Of a DNA stretch of 64,000 bases, positions 18,592 to 27,818 are shown piece after piece. The notes beneath the pieces were generated by a model. It was given only the letters and a program-made list of their open reading frames with translations. It made no database searches and was not told the DNA's origin. The stretch is taken from contig DATNQM010000030.1 in assembly GCA_036704045.1 (NCBI GenBank), forward strand, positions 124,001 to 188,000. The letters run 5' to 3'. How positions within the stretch are numbered: the stretch's first letter is position 1; every line of letters starts with the position of its first letter. The DNA is from Ancylothrix sp036704045 (GTDB lineage: Bacteria; Cyanobacteriota; Cyanobacteriia; Cyanobacteriales; Oscillatoriaceae). Both the position numbers and the translations under genes were made by a program.

Positions 18592-20610
18592 CTACCCAGC
18601 AGACTGAAGCGAAGCCGGCGTCATCTCCTGAAAATGAATTTCATCTCGACGCGGATCAGAATAAGCCACCTTCACCTCCAAACGTTCCCCAGGCGACATC
18701 GGGCGTGGAAAACGCCAAGCCAACTCTAACCCCAACTCCTCCAGCAAAATTAACCCAAGATTTTCATCTTCCCGCAACCAGCGCAACATCAAAGCTTCCC
18801 AAACCTCATTAGAATGGCGGCGCAAATACTCCAAAGCCCAATAACGGTTACTTTGACGTTCCACCAAAGAAGCCTCTTTTGCCGAAGCGCTGACAGTCAT
18901 CATTAACTCCAACAACTGATCCGCCGTATAAGCCAGCCCATCTCCCCGCAAATGCGATTTAATTTGAAAGTGAGCCATTAAATCTGTATAACGACGTATA
19001 GGAGATGTTACCTGTACATAGGTATCTAAGCCTAAACTTGCATGACGAGCCGGTGTTAAACTCACCTCACTTTTAGGCATACATCGACGCACCGCACAAG
19101 CCCGCACCGGCCCCGCAGGCAACAACATCAATTCCTGATCCGGCGGCAATTCCGGCTGTTGTTGATGCCGGTAAGGTAAAGGTAAATTGTGAGATTGACC
19201 GTATCTCGCGGCCACTTCCCCCGCCAAAATCATCATTTCCGCTACAAGCTGCCGAGAGTCGGTATCTTCCAGCAAATGAATAGTTATATTTTCTTCCGCA
19301 TCAACCTTAATCACCGCTTCGGGCATTGAAATACTAATTGCCCCTTGCGACAACCGCCAAGCAACTCGTTTTTTCGCCCACTTATTCAGGGCTTCAATTT
19401 CTGGCTCTGCCTGTACGCCCAACTGAATCATCTCATCCACATCATCATAAGTGAGACGATAGGTTGGTTTTATATTTGTGGGGTGAATACTATACTCTAC
19501 TACTCCCCCATCTTCATCAAGAATAACGGCAAAACTCAGCGCCCCACAAATGTGACCCTGCCTTAAACTCATGGGGCCGGTGGCCAATTCCGCTGGGAAC
19601 ATGGGAATCATCCCATTAGGTAAATAAATTGTTGTACTGCGCCGGCGAGCTTCTAGATCCAACTCATCACCGGGTACAATCAAGCGAGTAGGGTCTGCAA
19701 TATGTACCCAAAGCCGCTCTCGGCCATCAGGTAAATATTCCACACTCAAGCCATCATCAATTTCTTTGGTACTTTCATCGTCAATGGTGTACACCTTGAG
19801 ATGGGTAACATCAAGCCGGTTGACATCGGGATCAGCAGGGGGAAAATTTAAACAGCTTTGGGCCACTTCCAGCACCTTCGTAGAAAAATGAGTTGGAGTT
19901 TGAGTGCGGCGCAGAAATAGATTTTCGTGCACACTCCACAGCTTTAAATCTACCAAAAGCTGAAAAGCCCCTTGCGGAGTCTCGTGGCGTTTCAAGGCTG
20001 CCAAGGTTTCCAGGGCCGGTGTGCGGTTGTTCGCTTCTTCTCCCAAGGTTGCCAAGCGTTCGAGAGCATCAATGCGAACCCGGTCACTATTTAGCCAATC
20101 CACCGGCTCGCCTGCTAACTGTTTCTGGACGCGATTTAAAAATTCTTGCCATTCGTTTTGGCGAGTCCGCTCTACATCTTGCTGATGTTTTAGTTCTGCT
20201 ACCAAGTTTACCGAACGCGGTTCGTAACGGTCGCCTTTTTGCTTAAAATAAAGTTTATCTTCACACAGTAAACTGTAGGCTGCATAGCACTGGGCCGGTG
20301 TGCTGTTTGAAAACAACAATTCTGCCATCTCTTTCGGATCCACAGAACCGCCTTCTGTCACCAAAAATTCCCACGCCACCTCTAAACTTGTTGGGTCTAA
20401 ATAAGGCTCTATCTCTTTGCGAAATTCGGCTATTTGTGATGGTTTATATGTTTCGCCTACGACTTCATAACTAATTTGCCGGGGGGGAAGGCTGTGGGAT
20501 TGGCCCTGCTCATCTATCACTACCCAGTTTTTTTTGCCATCCGGTCGATCAGCCACAGCTAGCCGGCGATCTCCGTGTAACCGAAATTCGACTAAGGTTC
20601 CCTTATCCAC
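18592..20610 (-). CDS. RNase II/RNase R family exoribonuclease (Zam-like)
   Basis: 672 residues with the RNB catalytic domain: DDESTKEIDDGLSVEYL (metal-binding Asp cluster), VHIADPTRLI, and TSPIRRYTDLMAHFQIKSHL (RNA-binding/active-site block). A short S1-like barrel forms the C-terminus (LEVKVAYSDPRRDEIHFQEM). It degrades RNA 3'-5' in the cytosol. The frame has no ATG start; GTG 20610 gives MDKGTLVEFRLHGDRR, which fits the family N-terminus, while TTG 20628 would add six residues. It lies 96 bases downstream of rpsR on the same strand, as part of an rpmG-rpsR-RNase cluster, consistent with a translation/RNA-turnover unit. Confidence 0.92.
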   Translation of the reverse strand: MDKGTLVEFRLHGDRRLAVADRPDGKKNWVVIDEQGQSHSLPPRQISYEVVGETYKPSQIAEFRKEIEPYLDPTSLEVAWEFLVTEGGSVDPKEMAELLFSNSTPAQCYAAYSLLCEDKLYFKQKGDRYEPRSVNLVAELKHQQDVERTRQNEWQEFLNRVQKQLAGEPVDWLNSDRVRIDALERLATLGEEANNRTPALETLAALKRHETPQGAFQLLVDLKLWSVHENLFLRRTQTPTHFSTKVLEVAQSCLNFPPADPDVNRLDVTHLKVYTIDDESTKEIDDGLSVEYLPDGRERLWVHIADPTRLIVPGDELDLEARRRSTTIYLPNGMIPMFPAELATGPMSLRQGHICGALSFAVILDEDGGVVEYSIHPTNIKPTYRLTYDDVDEMIQLGVQAEPEIEALNKWAKKRVAWRLSQGAISISMPEAVIKVDAEENITIHLLEDTDSRQLVAEMMILAGEVAARYGQSHNLPLPYRHQQQPELPPDQELMLLPAGPVRACAVRRCMPKSEVSLTPARHASLGLDTYVQVTSPIRRYTDLMAHFQIKSHLRGDGLAYTADQLLELMMTVSASAKEASLVERQSNRYWALEYLRRHSNEVWEALMLRWLREDENLGLILLEELGLELAWRFPRPMSPGERLEVKVAYSDPRRDEIHFQEMTPASLQSAG

Positions 20611-20705
20611 AACTTTATAAATCAGCAACTATATAGAAAAAATTGAAGCTAGAAGTGAAAAGGCTAATTTTTTTTTAGAGTTCGCCTCAACACTTCAGCT
20701 TGTTT

Positions 20706-20921
20706 TTAGCCTTCTTGATTGACGAAGGGTAACAGCGCCAAAATTCTAGCTCGTTTTATCGACAGGGTCATATCGCGCTGTTGTTTCGCGGTCAGACCTG
20801 TAATACGACGCGGCAAGATTTTACCACGCTCTGTGATGAACTTCCGCAGCAGATCCACATCTTTATAGTCAATCGGATCGTCTGGTTTAATTGGTGATAC
20901 TCGGCGACGGAAATAAGCCAT
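20706..20921 (-). CDS. rpsR: 30S ribosomal protein S18
   Basis: 71 residues, MAYFRRRVSPIKPDDPIDYK at the start and LLRKFITERGKILPRRITGL, AKQQRDMTLSIKRARILALL as in bacterial S18, which sits on the small subunit platform next to S6. It is downstream of rpmG on the same strand; the 116-base gap contains a degenerate AT-rich repeat (tgaccaatgaccattgataa). Confidence 0.98.
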   Translation of the reverse strand: MAYFRRRVSPIKPDDPIDYKDVDLLRKFITERGKILPRRITGLTAKQQRDMTLSIKRARILALLPFVNQEG

Positions 20922-21037
20922 AGTGATTGTCGGTTTTCTTTGATCGTTTGTCAGTTTTCAAGTATTTTTGGCCATTTATCAAGTGTCAGGGGTCATTTGC
21001 TTTAATTCACCCATGACCAATGACCATTGATAAATGA

Positions 21038-21226
21038 TTACTTGATTTCTTTGTGGACAGTGTGCCGGTTGCAGTTCGGACAGAACTTTTTCAACTCAAG
21101 CCTAGCCGTAGTGGTACGGCGATTTTTCGTTGTGGTATATCGAGATACACCAGGAGAGCGCTTTGCTAGGTTAGAGCGACACTCGGTACATTCCAAGGTC
21201 ACAATAATACGAACACCCTTAGCCAT
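21038..21226 (-). CDS. rpmG: 50S ribosomal protein L33
   Basis: 62 residues. Two Cys pairs, CTEC (13-16) and CPNC (48-51), mark the zinc-binding form of L33. Start MAKGVRIIVTLECTECRSNL and end NRHTVHKEIK are typical of cyanobacterial and plastid L33. It forms the common cyanobacterial pair with rpsR. Confidence 0.98.
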   Translation of the reverse strand: MAKGVRIIVTLECTECRSNLAKRSPGVSRYTTTKNRRTTTARLELKKFCPNCNRHTVHKEIK

Positions 21227-21269
21227 AATTTTACGAAGTTAAAGGGGTGACAGATTTAAACACAAACAT

Positions 21270-21800
21270 CTATTGTTTCACAAAACGGCGCAACTGAGCA
21301 AACCATTTTTTAATTTTTAGATCCAATGAGTATCCGCGACGTGTCGGTACTACCACTGTACCTGCCAGCCGGTCGTGAAAGGTTTGTTGTTTGAGTTCGT
21401 CAAAGTACGCAACTCCACAATCAACGGCTAAAGGCAACACTAGCAGCATATACTGAGCGGCAATGGGCGTTAAACTCGTAACTCCAATAATCGCTAAACT
21501 CACTCCCAGGCCGGTAAGTCCTTCGCGTTTTGCTAATTCAACAAATCCTGGCGACCGGCCCCGGCGTTCGTCGATTACTTTCATATCAAACGCCCATCGA
21601 CCTAAACTTTGTCCTTGATTATAAGATACTAAAAGCACCCGTAATCCTATCCAAATCAACAGAATTATTATTAAATTTTTTCCCACTAGCAAACTCAGCA
21701 ACCATACGGGAATCACATCTACTACTAAAGCACAACTCCTTCGCCAGATGGGAACTTTTGGCCGCCGTTTATAAAAAGGTTCTGTTTCAAAATCGTTCAT
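21270..21800 (-). CDS. RDD family membrane protein
   Basis: 176 residues. The RDD domain starts with RRSCALVVDVIPVWLLSLLV, keeping the Arg and Asp pattern that names the family, and has hydrophobic spans near 20-45, 45-62 and 110-135, followed by QQTFHDRLAGTVVVPTRRG, which is typical of the domain end. Some RDD proteins act in ion exchange; function here is unknown. It is upstream of rpmG on the same strand (43 bases), with glycerate kinase further upstream. Confidence 0.88.
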   Translation of the reverse strand: MNDFETEPFYKRRPKVPIWRRSCALVVDVIPVWLLSLLVGKNLIIILLIWIGLRVLLVSYNQGQSLGRWAFDMKVIDERRGRSPGFVELAKREGLTGLGVSLAIIGVTSLTPIAAQYMLLVLPLAVDCGVAYFDELKQQTFHDRLAGTVVVPTRRGYSLDLKIKKWFAQLRRFVKQ

Positions 21801-21863
21801 TTTTCTACCTATTCCCTCTTCAAAGTTTAGCTTTATAATTTGGCTTGTTTCAATGTTTTTTAT

Positions 21864-22928
21864 TTATACTTCTGGTTTATACACTTTTCCTGTCTCATGA
21901 TTGGGCTGTATTTCTATTATCAAATCTATCAAATTAGTATCATTTATTAGGCTTTTAATAAATAATTCTGGATGCAATGCTTTCCAAAAATACTTGACAA
22001 ATTCCTCTATTTCTGTATCACTCATTCCCGATTTTGTTTTTGTTCGCATTTCTTGTTCTGCTTGTTTGCGCCACAACATCGATAAACGATAATCTACCGG
22101 CCATAAAACCATTAAATTATCTATTCTTTCCCACAGGGGTAAATATTCTTTTAGTTTTTCATTCATTTCTAGGGCAAATTGTCGGTCAGATGCCGTTACA
22201 ATAGGCGATGGTGGATTTTCAAAAGCCTTAACATCAATGGGATAAACTCCCAGAAACCAGCCTTCAAAAAGCACAATATCAATATTTTTAACAGTTTCTG
22301 GCTGAGTCCGATCACCGGCCCCCTCAAATGCTGATTTATCAAAACGTGGAATTGCTATCGGCTGCTTTGAATTATTCCGCAATTTATCCAAAATAGAAAT
22401 ACCTAATTCTACATCATGGGTACCCGGTGGCCCCCGCCAAATTAAACGCGGATCTTTTTGTTGTAAAACTTTTCTTTCTGCATAGGTTTTATATAAATCA
22501 TCCAGAGATAAACTCAGGGTTGTGTAGCCTAATTCTGCTAAAATTAATTTTAAAATTGTGGCTAAAGTTGTTTTGCCGGTGCCCTGAGACCCTAAAATTC
22601 CTTGAATTAAAGGCCGGTTTAAAACTTGCCTATTTTCTGCTAAAAATATCGCTAAAGGTAGCCATAAATTCCATATATTTTCTAAAAAATTTTCTTTTTT
22701 AGATAAGTTATTAATTAGGCTAAGTTTTGGATAAACTTTCTCTAATACTTCTCCTCTATTTTTTAAAACATTTGTTGCATTCCCAAGGTCAATATTAAAA
22801 GCTTTAGCCCGTTGCCTATCGGTCAGACATAAACTTTCTAATTGCTGCCATTCTTCAGGTAAAAGGGTTTTACCATCAGCCCGCGCCTGTAGTATCTCTT
22901 GAAAAGACTTTTTTTGGGATAAATCCAT
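21864..22928 (-). CDS. D-glycerate 3-kinase (plant/cyanobacterial GLYK type)
   Basis: 354 residues with a P-loop LGSQGTGKTTLATIL (about 112-126), then LSLDDLYKTYAER and WRGPPGTHDVELG, the distinctive GLYK signatures, and VLFEGWFLGVYP. It phosphorylates D-glycerate to 3-phosphoglycerate, the last step of photorespiration, returning carbon to the Calvin cycle. The N-terminal ~90 residues are helical and contain LLPEEWQQLESLCLTDRQRA. ATG 22928 is the natural start; the Ycf20-like gene ends 39 bases upstream on the same strand. Confidence 0.93.
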   Translation of the reverse strand: MDLSQKKSFQEILQARADGKTLLPEEWQQLESLCLTDRQRAKAFNIDLGNATNVLKNRGEVLEKVYPKLSLINNLSKKENFLENIWNLWLPLAIFLAENRQVLNRPLIQGILGSQGTGKTTLATILKLILAELGYTTLSLSLDDLYKTYAERKVLQQKDPRLIWRGPPGTHDVELGISILDKLRNNSKQPIAIPRFDKSAFEGAGDRTQPETVKNIDIVLFEGWFLGVYPIDVKAFENPPSPIVTASDRQFALEMNEKLKEYLPLWERIDNLMVLWPVDYRLSMLWRKQAEQEMRTKTKSGMSDTEIEEFVKYFWKALHPELFIKSLINDTNLIDLIIEIQPNHETGKVYKPEV

Positions 22929-22966
22929 AGTTTTTAACTAAATTAAAACTACATAATATATAAATA

Positions 22967-23299
22967 TTAAGAACCCAGTTTAAAAGCTTCTACAAATAAA
23001 CTGTACGTCATCCCAATTTTGAGAGAATTTAACATTTGAATCAACAAAGATTGATTCACCCGCCGACTTGACCCATAAACAAAGCGACTAACCACTTCAG
23101 TAAAAACCAAAAGCAAAGCAGCTACACTAATATCTAAATTAGCTCTTTGACCGGCAACCGTAGAAATTGCACTCGCAAAGAAATAACCAAAAAGTAAACT
23201 AATAATCAATAAAGAAATGCGTCGCCAAGGATTGCTTAACCAAACTACCACTTGCCGATTTGTCACATCTAGTAAAGTAGAAAGACGAGTATTTTGCAT
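22967..23299 (-). CDS. Ycf20/DUF565 family membrane protein
   Basis: 110 residues. MQNTRLSTLLDVTNRQVVVW is followed by membrane spans near 25-47 and 55-75 and the conserved ending MLNSLKIGMTYSLFVEAFKLGS, which fits the Ycf20-like family of cyanobacteria and plastids. In algae a family member affects non-photochemical quenching; the role here is an inference at best. ATG 23299 is chosen as the family start. Confidence 0.88.
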   Translation of the reverse strand: MQNTRLSTLLDVTNRQVVVWLSNPWRRISLLIISLLFGYFFASAISTVAGQRANLDISVAALLLVFTEVVSRFVYGSSRRVNQSLLIQMLNSLKIGMTYSLFVEAFKLGS

Positions 23300-23448
23300 A
23301 AAAACAGATTTAATTTTTAATTGATAATTTTACAAACCAACACACTCAAAAAAAACAAAAAATATGAAAATTACACTTAATCGTAGCTAAAAAAACAGGT
23401 ACCATAGTGCTAAACTAAAAACATCTAAACCCTAGAGGAAAAGCACTT

Positions 23449-23775
23449 ATGTCAGCAATTGAACTGAAATTAATTCCCCACCAAAGCGAAGAAGGACTGG
23501 CTTACCAGCATTTACGAATTTGCCTCACGCGTGCTGATGGCATTATAACCCCACAAGACCTTTCACAACTGCAACTTCCCAAAGGCATTAATTCCACACA
23601 AGGCGTTATCCTTGAAGGAAGAGGGCCAATTTGGCTTTACGCCTATCTCACCCATGAATGTCATGCAACTGCATGGGTGGGATGTTATGATCCTCGACTG
23701 GGAGGAGCGGTAGTGGTAGAAAGCCACATTCGTGAAGTGTCTGTTGGAGAAATTATAAAAATACAATTACCTTAA
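23449..23775 (+). CDS. csx3: Csx3 family protein (Crn3-type CRISPR ring nuclease), orphan
   Basis: 108 residues that match the Csx3 core: GVILEGRGPIWLYAYLTHE followed by CHATAWVGCYDPRLGGAVVV and ESH. The residues expected for the active site of family members are present: His69, His72, Asp81, Arg83 and His93. Known knowledge: Csx3/Crn3 proteins break down cyclic tetra-adenylate made by type III CRISPR systems and so end that signal. ATG 23449 has agagga upstream. It sits alone between ycf20-like (minus) and a GT39 gene (plus); no cas gene or repeat-spacer array is visible anywhere in the window. Family assignment is firm; the role in this setting is open. Confidence 0.93.
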   Translation: MSAIELKLIPHQSEEGLAYQHLRICLTRADGIITPQDLSQLQLPKGINSTQGVILEGRGPIWLYAYLTHECHATAWVGCYDPRLGGAVVVESHIREVSVGEIIKIQLP

Positions 23776-23963
23776 ATAATCGAGAAAAATAGAAGTTTTT
23801 TAGAAATAAACACTAAAAAGATAACTATAGTTGAAAAAAATAGTTTCATCAAAGTAAATAATAGTAGCGTTTATTTATAAAATTTCCTCATCCCGTACTA
23901 AAATAACTTCTAATAATATACTTTATTAAAGTCCATCTAGCCAAAAAAATCCTAACTACAGTA

Positions 23964-25823
23964 ATGAAGCTAAGATTAAATTCCGTCATCCACAACATTT
24001 TCTTAAAAATCCAAAAACAACCCATACTCGCTTGGATAATATCAATATTGTGGTTGTTAATCTTGGGTTCAGTAGCATATCTGTGGCAATTAGGAAACAT
24101 CGGTTTAGTTGATGAAACGGAACCCCTCTTTGCCGAAGCAGCCCGCCAAATGACCCTCACCGGCGACTGGATCACCCCCTACTTTAACGGCGAAACTCGA
24201 TTTGATAAACCGCCTTTAATTTATTGGTGTATGGCAATTTGCTATAAAATTTTTGGTGTCAACGAGTGGAGTGTACGCTTACCATCTGCCTTATCCGCCA
24301 TCGCTATAACTGCCTTAGCATTGTATGTATTGCTTAACTATGGATACTCAACTTTTTATTCAGAAAAGCAACCAAATATTACCACTAAAAAATGGGTTTC
24401 AGCTTTTATTGGTTCTGCCCTAATTTCCTTAAATCCTGAAATGATCGGATGGGGGAGAATAGGAGTATCGGATATGGTATTGAGTGGTTGTATGTGTTCC
24501 GCACTCCTCGCCTTTTTTTATGGTTATGCGGAAACTGAAAAACATAATTTATTAGTCGGTAGAGAAGACGAAAATAAGACAAATAAATCTTTTACATCAC
24601 CTTGGTATTGGGCATTTTATGTCTTATCAGGATTAGCCGTTTTAGCGAAAGGGCCGGTAGGAATTGTTTTACCAGTATTAATTATTAGCAGTTTTTTATT
24701 ATATGTAGGAAATTTCAAACAAGTCTTGCAAGAAATGAAAATTATACGGGGTACTATACTGTTTTTAGCCATAGCAGTTCCCTGGTATATTTTAGCGATT
24801 ATTGCCAACGGACAAGACTTTATTAACTCCTTTTTTGGCTATCACAACGTTGAACGATTTACAAATGTTGTTAACTACCACTCAGCGCCTTGGTACTTTT
24901 ATTTTCTTGTAGTGTTGCTTGGTTTTGCACCTTGGTCAGTTTATTTACCTCTTGCTATAAACAGATTAAGCTTTTGGAAACGTTCAATTTGGCAAAGACA
25001 ACCTCGGAGTCATCAATTAAGATTATTCGCCTTATTTTGGTTTGCTAATATTTTTATCTTTTTTACCATTGCTGTCACAAAACTTCCTAGTTATATTCTT
25101 CCTTTAATGCCGGCGGCAGGAATTTTAGTCGGACTACAACTTAGTTCAGAATTTGAAAATAAAACGACAACAGGTACTAATAAAACCTCCAAAAGTTTTA
25201 CCATAACCAACTGGATTAATGTTGCATTTTGTGCAATTTTAGCTAGCAGTCTTTTTATTAGTCCCTTATGGTTGACTTTAATAGAAGACCCTTCTATGCC
25301 CAATTTAGAACAAACAGTTCTTCGCTCAAATGTATTGTATATAGGAGGAGGAATATTAACAACTATGGTTTTATTTGAAGTGATATTATTACTCTTCAAA
25401 AAAGGCCGGTGGTTGTGGAGTGTTAATTTAATTGGTTTTGCAATTTTTGTAATTATAGCCATTTTACCGGCCCTTTCTTTAGTAGATCAAATGCGACAAT
25501 TACCTCTGCGAGAAATTGCTCAAACCGTAATTACCAGCAGGCAAACCAACGAACCTATAGTTATGCTGGGATTGAAAAAACCAAGCTTAGTTTTTTATAC
25601 CCAAAAAAAGATAAACTACTTATATGAAAGCCCCCTGGTGCTTAAACAATTAAAAGCCCTTGCCGAAACAGAACCAAAACCACCCTCAATTTTAATTATC
25701 GGGACAATGGCAAAATTTCAGGAAGCAAAATTAGCAGATAATCAATATCAAATTATTGATAAAGCAGGTGCTTATCAAGTTGCTAGGCTGTCTCAGCAAG
25801 TGATGGCAACCGGATTAAAATAA
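23964..25823 (+). CDS. ArnT/PMT-like (GT39/GT83) membrane glycosyltransferase
   Basis: 619 residues with about 12 membrane segments. The first luminal/periplasmic loop has VDETEPLFAEAARQMTLTGD and RFDKPPLIYW, the DE-containing family signature, followed by GVNEWSVRLPSALSAIA and later VLAKGPVGIVLPVLI and VTKLPSYILPLMPA. The C-terminal ~100 residues form a soluble domain (IVMLGLKKPSLVFYTQKKIN). Such enzymes move a sugar from a polyprenyl-phosphate donor to lipid or protein outside the membrane. ATG 23964 starts MKLRLNSVIHN. Acceptor and sugar are unknown. Confidence 0.9.
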   Translation: MKLRLNSVIHNIFLKIQKQPILAWIISILWLLILGSVAYLWQLGNIGLVDETEPLFAEAARQMTLTGDWITPYFNGETRFDKPPLIYWCMAICYKIFGVNEWSVRLPSALSAIAITALALYVLLNYGYSTFYSEKQPNITTKKWVSAFIGSALISLNPEMIGWGRIGVSDMVLSGCMCSALLAFFYGYAETEKHNLLVGREDENKTNKSFTSPWYWAFYVLSGLAVLAKGPVGIVLPVLIISSFLLYVGNFKQVLQEMKIIRGTILFLAIAVPWYILAIIANGQDFINSFFGYHNVERFTNVVNYHSAPWYFYFLVVLLGFAPWSVYLPLAINRLSFWKRSIWQRQPRSHQLRLFALFWFANIFIFFTIAVTKLPSYILPLMPAAGILVGLQLSSEFENKTTTGTNKTSKSFTITNWINVAFCAILASSLFISPLWLTLIEDPSMPNLEQTVLRSNVLYIGGGILTTMVLFEVILLLFKKGRWLWSVNLIGFAIFVIIAILPALSLVDQMRQLPLREIAQTVITSRQTNEPIVMLGLKKPSLVFYTQKKINYLYESPLVLKQLKALAETEPKPPSILIIGTMAKFQEAKLADNQYQIIDKAGAYQVARLSQQVMATGLK

Positions 25824-25861
25824 AATTTTTACCCTAAGCCAAAAAATCTTTGTTTTAAAGA

Positions 25862-25893
25862 AACCTGGTTTTTAAAAACCATTTTTTTACTTC
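25862..25893. repeat. AAACCTGG-type repeat fragment
   Basis: aaacctggtttttaaaaacc followed by a T-run. It resembles the element at 55778-55822 (aaacctggtttcgccagaga...accgggttttaaaaacc). It may serve as a terminator for the GT39 gene. Confidence 0.5.
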
Positions 25894-26048
25894 AAAGAAA
25901 TCTATACCCATATCCCAATAAATTACCCCTACCCATCCCAAAGCTATTTATTTATTGCTTAATTTCGTTAAATCGAAAAGATAAACCTTAGATAAAAAAG
26001 GTTGAGTTTTACATTCCAAAAAATTAAAGCCCAACCACAAACAAAACT

Positions 26049-26921
26049 CTACCCCTTCACCCCACTTCCCGCATCTGTCGGCACAATATAACGCTGCAAA
26101 AACAAAAATACAACAACCACCGGCAAAATAGAAATTACACTCCCCGCCGCAATCAAACGCCAATCCAAAGAAAACGTCCCCGCTAAAGTTGCCACACCCA
26201 AAGGAAGCGTATATAATTCCGGTCTATCCACCACAATTAACGGCCATAAAAAATCACTCCACGAACCAATAAAAACAAAAATAGCTAAAGTTGTAAGGGC
26301 CGGCCTAATGGCAGGTAACATCACAAACCACCATATTCCTATTTCGGAACAACCATCCATCCTAGCAGCCTCCTCCAACTCCTTTGGCACCCCCGCAAAA
26401 GCCTGTCGTAACAAAAAAATTCCAAAAGCCGAAGCTAGAGAAGGCAAAATAATTCCTAAATAACTATTTCTCAGACCTAATTGCACCGTCAAAATATAAA
26501 GGGGAATCATTACAATTTGAAAGGGAATCATAATTGTAGAAATAATTCCCGTAAAAATTAAACTTTTCCCCCTAAAATCTAAACGCGCCAAAGGATAAGC
26601 AGCCAAAGAACAAAAAAATAAATTTAAAGTTACCGTCAAAATTGCTACCAAGGAACTATTAAATAAATACTGTCCAAAAGGATTACTCTGCCAAACTTTT
26701 ATAAAATTATCGAAAGTGGGCTGACTAGGCAAAAATTGTGGGGGAAATTGAAAAATCTTTTCCTGCGGAGATTTCAGAGACGTACTCACCAACCACAACA
26801 AAGGAACTAACATCAACAAAGCAATCCCAAACAGCAGCGCATAAGTGCCCAACACCGGCCACCCAGACCATTTTATAAAAGGACTTTTTCGCAAACCCGA
26901 AACAAAATTTTTATCCATCAT
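26049..26921 (-). CDS. Carbohydrate ABC transporter permease (MalG/UgpE type)
   Basis: 290 residues with six predicted membrane spans and the EAA loop EEAARMDGCSEIGIWWFVML followed by PAIRP, which contacts the ATPase. LVSTSLKSPQEKIFQFPPQF is typical of the first periplasmic loop of the CUT1 sugar-uptake family. Permeases of this kind need a second permease, a binding protein and an ATPase; none is adjacent, so partners must be elsewhere. ATG 26921 (MMDKNF) or 26918 could be used. Substrate is unknown. Confidence 0.92.
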   Translation of the reverse strand: MMDKNFVSGLRKSPFIKWSGWPVLGTYALLFGIALLMLVPLLWLVSTSLKSPQEKIFQFPPQFLPSQPTFDNFIKVWQSNPFGQYLFNSSLVAILTVTLNLFFCSLAAYPLARLDFRGKSLIFTGIISTIMIPFQIVMIPLYILTVQLGLRNSYLGIILPSLASAFGIFLLRQAFAGVPKELEEAARMDGCSEIGIWWFVMLPAIRPALTTLAIFVFIGSWSDFLWPLIVVDRPELYTLPLGVATLAGTFSLDWRLIAAGSVISILPVVVVFLFLQRYIVPTDAGSGVKG

Positions 26922-27120
26922 AATCTCTGCTCAAATTTTAAGTAAATTTCTCGTCATTTTTGGCCTAGTGGGCCGGTAGTAATTACCCGAAAGATAGCCA
27001 ATTCTGAGTCAAAAGTTTTTTATAAATTAATGTAAATTCTATTGACTTAGATCCCGTACCATCATAATATAGTAATTGTATTTGTGTATCCAAAGTTAAG
27101 TCAACAAAACCTAGTTGACA

Positions 27121-27144
27121 CCCAACGGACAATCGTCCGTTGGG
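27121..27144. terminator. Perfect 10-bp inverted repeat
   Basis: cccaacggac (27121-27130) and gtccgttggg (27135-27144) with a 4-base loop, lying between the cyclo-ligase gene end (27173) and the permease start (26921). Without a T-run, its use as terminator for the minus-strand cyclo-ligase transcript is only likely. Confidence 0.5.
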
Positions 27145-27172
27145 TCGCCAAAATAAACTAATAGTTCTGCTG

Positions 27173-27745
27173 TTAAAAAAGCCTTAAACTAACCTCTGTA
27201 CAAACAGCATTTAACCGGCAATCCCATTCATCCACCGGCACCAGCGGCAAAAAAGCTGACTCAAAAACAATTCCTACCGCCGGCACCCCCCGCCACTGGG
27301 GCAAAGCAAAAAGCCGATCATAAAACCCACCCCCATAACCAAGCCGATAGCCGCGCCCATCACACGCCACCGCCGGCACCAAAATTAAATCCACCTCCCC
27401 CAAACTCAAGCCCGCAGCCTGCGCTGATGGTTCTTTAATACCAAACCGGCCCCTTTCTAAAACGTCCCCCGGTTGCCAAACGTGCCAACTTAAAGACTCC
27501 CCTAAACAACGAGGAAAACCCCATCGACGCGACTTTTCAAACAACAAACTCAGATCCGGTTCCTGACGAAAACTAAAAAAAGCCAAAATAGTATTCGCCT
27601 CAGCAAACAGCGCAGAAGATTGAATATGCTGACAAATACTTTCACTTTTTTCTTGCCATTCCCTCACCGGCATTTCTTGCCGAGATTTTAAAAGCTGGCG
27701 ACGTAACTCTTTTTTACTTTGAGATTTTATTGTAATTTCTGACAA
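27173..27745 (-). CDS. 5-formyltetrahydrofolate cyclo-ligase
   Basis: 190 residues. KKELRRQLLKSRQEM near the start and the signature GYRLGYGGGFYDRLFALPQW (nucleotide/folate site) identify the family. It uses ATP to convert 5-formyl-THF to 5,10-methenyl-THF, rescuing inhibitory folate produced during photorespiratory glycine cleavage. ATG 27745 begins MSEITIKSQSKKEL. A terminator (27769-27799) separates it from fcl upstream, so it is probably transcribed by itself. Confidence 0.95.
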   Translation of the reverse strand: MSEITIKSQSKKELRRQLLKSRQEMPVREWQEKSESICQHIQSSALFAEANTILAFFSFRQEPDLSLLFEKSRRWGFPRCLGESLSWHVWQPGDVLERGRFGIKEPSAQAAGLSLGEVDLILVPAVACDGRGYRLGYGGGFYDRLFALPQWRGVPAVGIVFESAFLPLVPVDEWDCRLNAVCTEVSLRLF

Positions 27746-27768
27746 CTTTTTTTCTACCTTTAAAAATA

Positions 27769-27799
27769 AAAACCCGGCTTCATCAAAAAACCGGGTTTT
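27769..27799 (-). terminator. Terminator of the fcl transcript
   Basis: aaaacccgg (27769-27777) and ccgggtttt (27791-27799) form a 9-bp stem; read on the minus strand, the stem is followed by a T-rich stretch. Same core as the AAACCCGG repeats elsewhere in the window. Confidence 0.75.
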
Positions 27800-27818
27800 G
27801 TGTCAAAAGTCAACTAAA

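Noticed and set aside
18480..18812. 110-codon Pro/Thr-rich plus-strand frame
   Set aside because: Most of it is antisense to the RNase II/R gene and its start lies in a repeat; no domain.
23300..23963. CRISPR array or cas genes near csx3
   Set aside because: No regularly spaced repeats and no cas-like frames in the flanks or elsewhere in the window.
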